Below are positions 49,258 through 50,583 of a stretch of 50,583 nucleotides of DNA, one piece after another; positions within the stretch are counted from its first letter, which is position 1, and the number at the start of each line of letters is the position of its first letter. A program made the position numbers and the translations under genes. The stretch is from the NCBI RefSeq assembly GCF_001598555.1, contig NZ_BCZE01000060.1, positions 1-50,583 on the forward strand, read 5' to 3'. The stretch is from Novosphingobium rosa NBRC 15208. Its GTDB lineage: Bacteria; Pseudomonadota; Alphaproteobacteria; Sphingomonadales; Sphingomonadaceae. Below the pieces are notes generated by a model. It did not search any database. It was not told the DNA's origin and was given only the letters and a program-made list of their open reading frames with translations.

Positions 49258-49368
49258 ATCCTCTCTCCTGCCATGCCGCCTCTCAAAGGCAGCGCTTGCC
49301 CAAAACTTGACACCGCGCAGCCACAGGCAGAAGGGATGGGCCAGACATTGTATTGGTACTTTCCGGAC

Positions 49369-50247
49369 ATGCGACCAACGCCTCCCCCCATCCCCACCTA
49401 CGGCCTCTACAGCGATGGGGAAGCGCAGAGCAGCGCCGGTTTCGTGCATATCGAAACGATTGCGATCCGCTCCAGCCTGCATGACTGGGAGATCAAGCCG
49501 CACCGCCATGACCATGGTATTCAGGTGCTTATCGTCAAGGAAGGCCATGCCGATGTGACGCTGGATGGCGAGCAATTCGCGCTCCCGCCCCCCGGTTTCG
49601 TCACCGTGCCGGTGGGCAGCGTGCATGGCTTCCGCTTCCGCCCGGATACGGTGGGCCATATCATGACGCTCTCGCAGGATTTCCTCACCCGGGCCCATGG
49701 CCCCGAGGATCCGCTGCGCCGCTGGCTGACCACCGGCGGCCACGGCGCCCTGCCCGCCCCCGCTATGGCCCGCATCGCCATGCTGGCGGGCGAGATGCTG
49801 GTGCTGATGCAGGACTGGCAGACCCAGCCCGCCCTGATCCACGCCCTGGCCGAGGCGCTGGTGCGCAGCCTCCCCGCACCGCAGCAGGCCGATGCGCACA
49901 ATCGGGATGACCGCCGCCTCACCCAGTTCCGCCATCTGATCGAAACCCATCTGCGCGACCACCACCCGCTGGAGTTCTACACCACCAGCATCGGCTGCAC
50001 GCCGCGCACGCTGAGCCGGTTGTGCCGGGCGCGGCTGGACTGCAGCCCGCTCGATCTCATCAACCGGCGCCTCGCTTTGGAGGCGCAGCGCCTGCTGCGC
50101 TACACCAGCGCCAGCGTCGAGCAGGTGGCGCAGGAGCTGGGCTTTGGCGACCCCTCCTATTTCTCGCGCTTCTATCTGCGCATGACCGGCCATCGCCCCC
50201 GCATGGAGCGCGACAGGCCTGCGGAAACCAGCCCACCGCAAGGCTGA
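49369..50247 (+). CDS. pobR: AraC-family regulator of pobA (PobR)
   Basis: An AraC-type activator. A cupin-like sensing domain (EIKPHRHDHGIQVLIVKEGHADVTL, PPGFVTVPVGSVHGFRF) is followed by a C-terminal double HTH (CTPRTLSRLCRARLDCSPLDLINRRLALEAQRLLRYTSASVEQVAQELGFGDPSYFSRFYLR in blocks). ATG 49369 gives MRPTPPPIPTYGLYSDG, matching the PobR-like IPxYxLYG opening (292 residues); ATG 49336 eleven codons upstream is also possible but its AGAAGGG touches the ATG. It diverges from pobA with a 111-nt gap and should activate it in response to 4-hydroxybenzoate. Confidence 0.88.
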   Translation: MRPTPPPIPTYGLYSDGEAQSSAGFVHIETIAIRSSLHDWEIKPHRHDHGIQVLIVKEGHADVTLDGEQFALPPPGFVTVPVGSVHGFRFRPDTVGHIMTLSQDFLTRAHGPEDPLRRWLTTGGHGALPAPAMARIAMLAGEMLVLMQDWQTQPALIHALAEALVRSLPAPQQADAHNRDDRRLTQFRHLIETHLRDHHPLEFYTTSIGCTPRTLSRLCRARLDCSPLDLINRRLALEAQRLLRYTSASVEQVAQELGFGDPSYFSRFYLRMTGHRPRMERDRPAETSPPQG

Positions 50248-50328
50248 AACGCACCCCACAAAAAGGGGCTATGCGCGGCCCCAAATTACGCTATCAATCA
50301 TAGCTAAATGAACTCTGGGAGAGTCGAG

Positions 50329-50583
50329 ATGGAATTTACGCGCCTTGATCCGCTGACGGGGGCGGTTGCCTCCACCGCCACGGCGATGACGCCCGCCGAT
50401 GCCGCCGCCATCGCCGCCAAGGCCGGCGCAGCTCAGCCCGCCTGGGGCGCCATGGGGCCGAACGCCCGCCGCGCCGTGCTGGCCAAGGCGGCCGATGCCC
50501 TGCTCGCCCGCAAGGACGCCTTTGTCGAGGCAATGATGGGCGAGATCGGCGCCACCGCCGGTTGGGCGATGTTCAACCTGACT
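50329..50583 (+). CDS. Aldehyde dehydrogenase, N-terminal fragment (aromatic aldehyde type)
   Basis: The first 85 codons of a gene cut by the window end. ATG 50329 has GGGAGAG about 6 nt upstream. The sequence MEFTRLDPLTGAVAST, then AAQPAWGAMGPNARRAVLAKAADAL and MMGEIGATAGWAMFN, is the usual N-terminus of salicylaldehyde/vanillin/benzaldehyde dehydrogenases of the ALDH superfamily. Catalytic Cys and Glu lie outside the window. Its place after pobR suggests an aromatic-acid cluster in which this enzyme feeds 4-hydroxybenzoate or a related acid into the pathway. Confidence 0.8.
   Translation, partial: MEFTRLDPLTGAVASTATAMTPADAAAIAAKAGAAQPAWGAMGPNARRAVLAKAADALLARKDAFVEAMMGEIGATAGWAMFNLT

Noticed and set aside
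49258..49368. A further small gene between pobA and pobR
   Set aside because: The gap is only 111 nt, holds no frame with a ribosome site, and is best explained as the divergent promoter.

Overview
The window looks like chromosomal DNA of a high-GC alphaproteobacterium, most likely a sphingomonad (Novosphingobium or a relative). This rests on gene content: two large TonB-dependent receptors, a glucoside locus with a LacI regulator and a SUT-like transporter, a DUF2271/DUF4198 pair, an ECF sigma factor with an NrsF-type anti-sigma factor, and a dispersed alphaproteobacterial palindromic repeat. I found no rRNA, tRNA, CRISPR array, transposase or phage gene. It reads as ordinary chromosome with a few repeat insertions.

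Region by region. 1-3042: an alpha-glucoside locus. The first codons of a GH13 glucosidase (minus strand, cut by the window edge) diverge from a lacI-type regulator, which is followed by a sugar:H+ symporter. Near-identical 12-bp palindromes precede both transcription units. 3044-5560: a GAF-PAS-PAS-GGDEF-EAL c-di-GMP protein. 5739-9337: a DNA-end-processing exonuclease overlapping an ATP-dependent DNA ligase, then a PPK2 polyphosphate kinase. 9437-12032: an aldo/keto reductase divergent from a LysR regulator, and a HAD phosphatase. 12062-15779: secreted proteins (DUF4198, DUF2271, cupin, beta-helix), with a possible Fur box. 15780-19956: two divergent regulator/oxidoreductase pairs and an overlooked 57-codon gene. 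20354-25102: a TonB receptor, a tandemly duplicated palindromic repeat, a ParB-like protein and a SulP transporter.

25207-28356 (minus strand) is a tight operon of exported peroxiredoxin, DsbD-like reductase, ECF sigma factor and NrsF-like anti-sigma factor. It looks like a self-controlled envelope redox-stress unit. 28480-30096 holds an unknown protein, an orphan intrinsic terminator and tenA. 30175-35092 is a TetR-controlled tripartite EmrAB-type efflux operon with two visible operators. 35270-39569 is egtD-egtB (ergothioneine) coupled by a 4-nt overlap to an MHS-family transporter and followed by a GST. 39904-45082 carries a stand-alone HIRAN protein, a double SpoIIAA-like protein, a DUF3857-transglutaminase-TPR protein and peptide deformylase. 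45280-50583 carries a second TonB receptor, a 125-bp highly structured palindromic element, pobA/pobR for 4-hydroxybenzoate, and the start of an aromatic-type aldehyde dehydrogenase.

The most useful second looks are the redox sigma-factor operon, the transporter locked into the ergothioneine operon, the 125-bp nested inverted-repeat element, the five dispersed palindromes, the orphan terminator before tenA, the 57-codon gene, and the SulP gene whose conserved N-terminus starts before any standard start codon. All functions are inferred from sequence reading; no database search was run.
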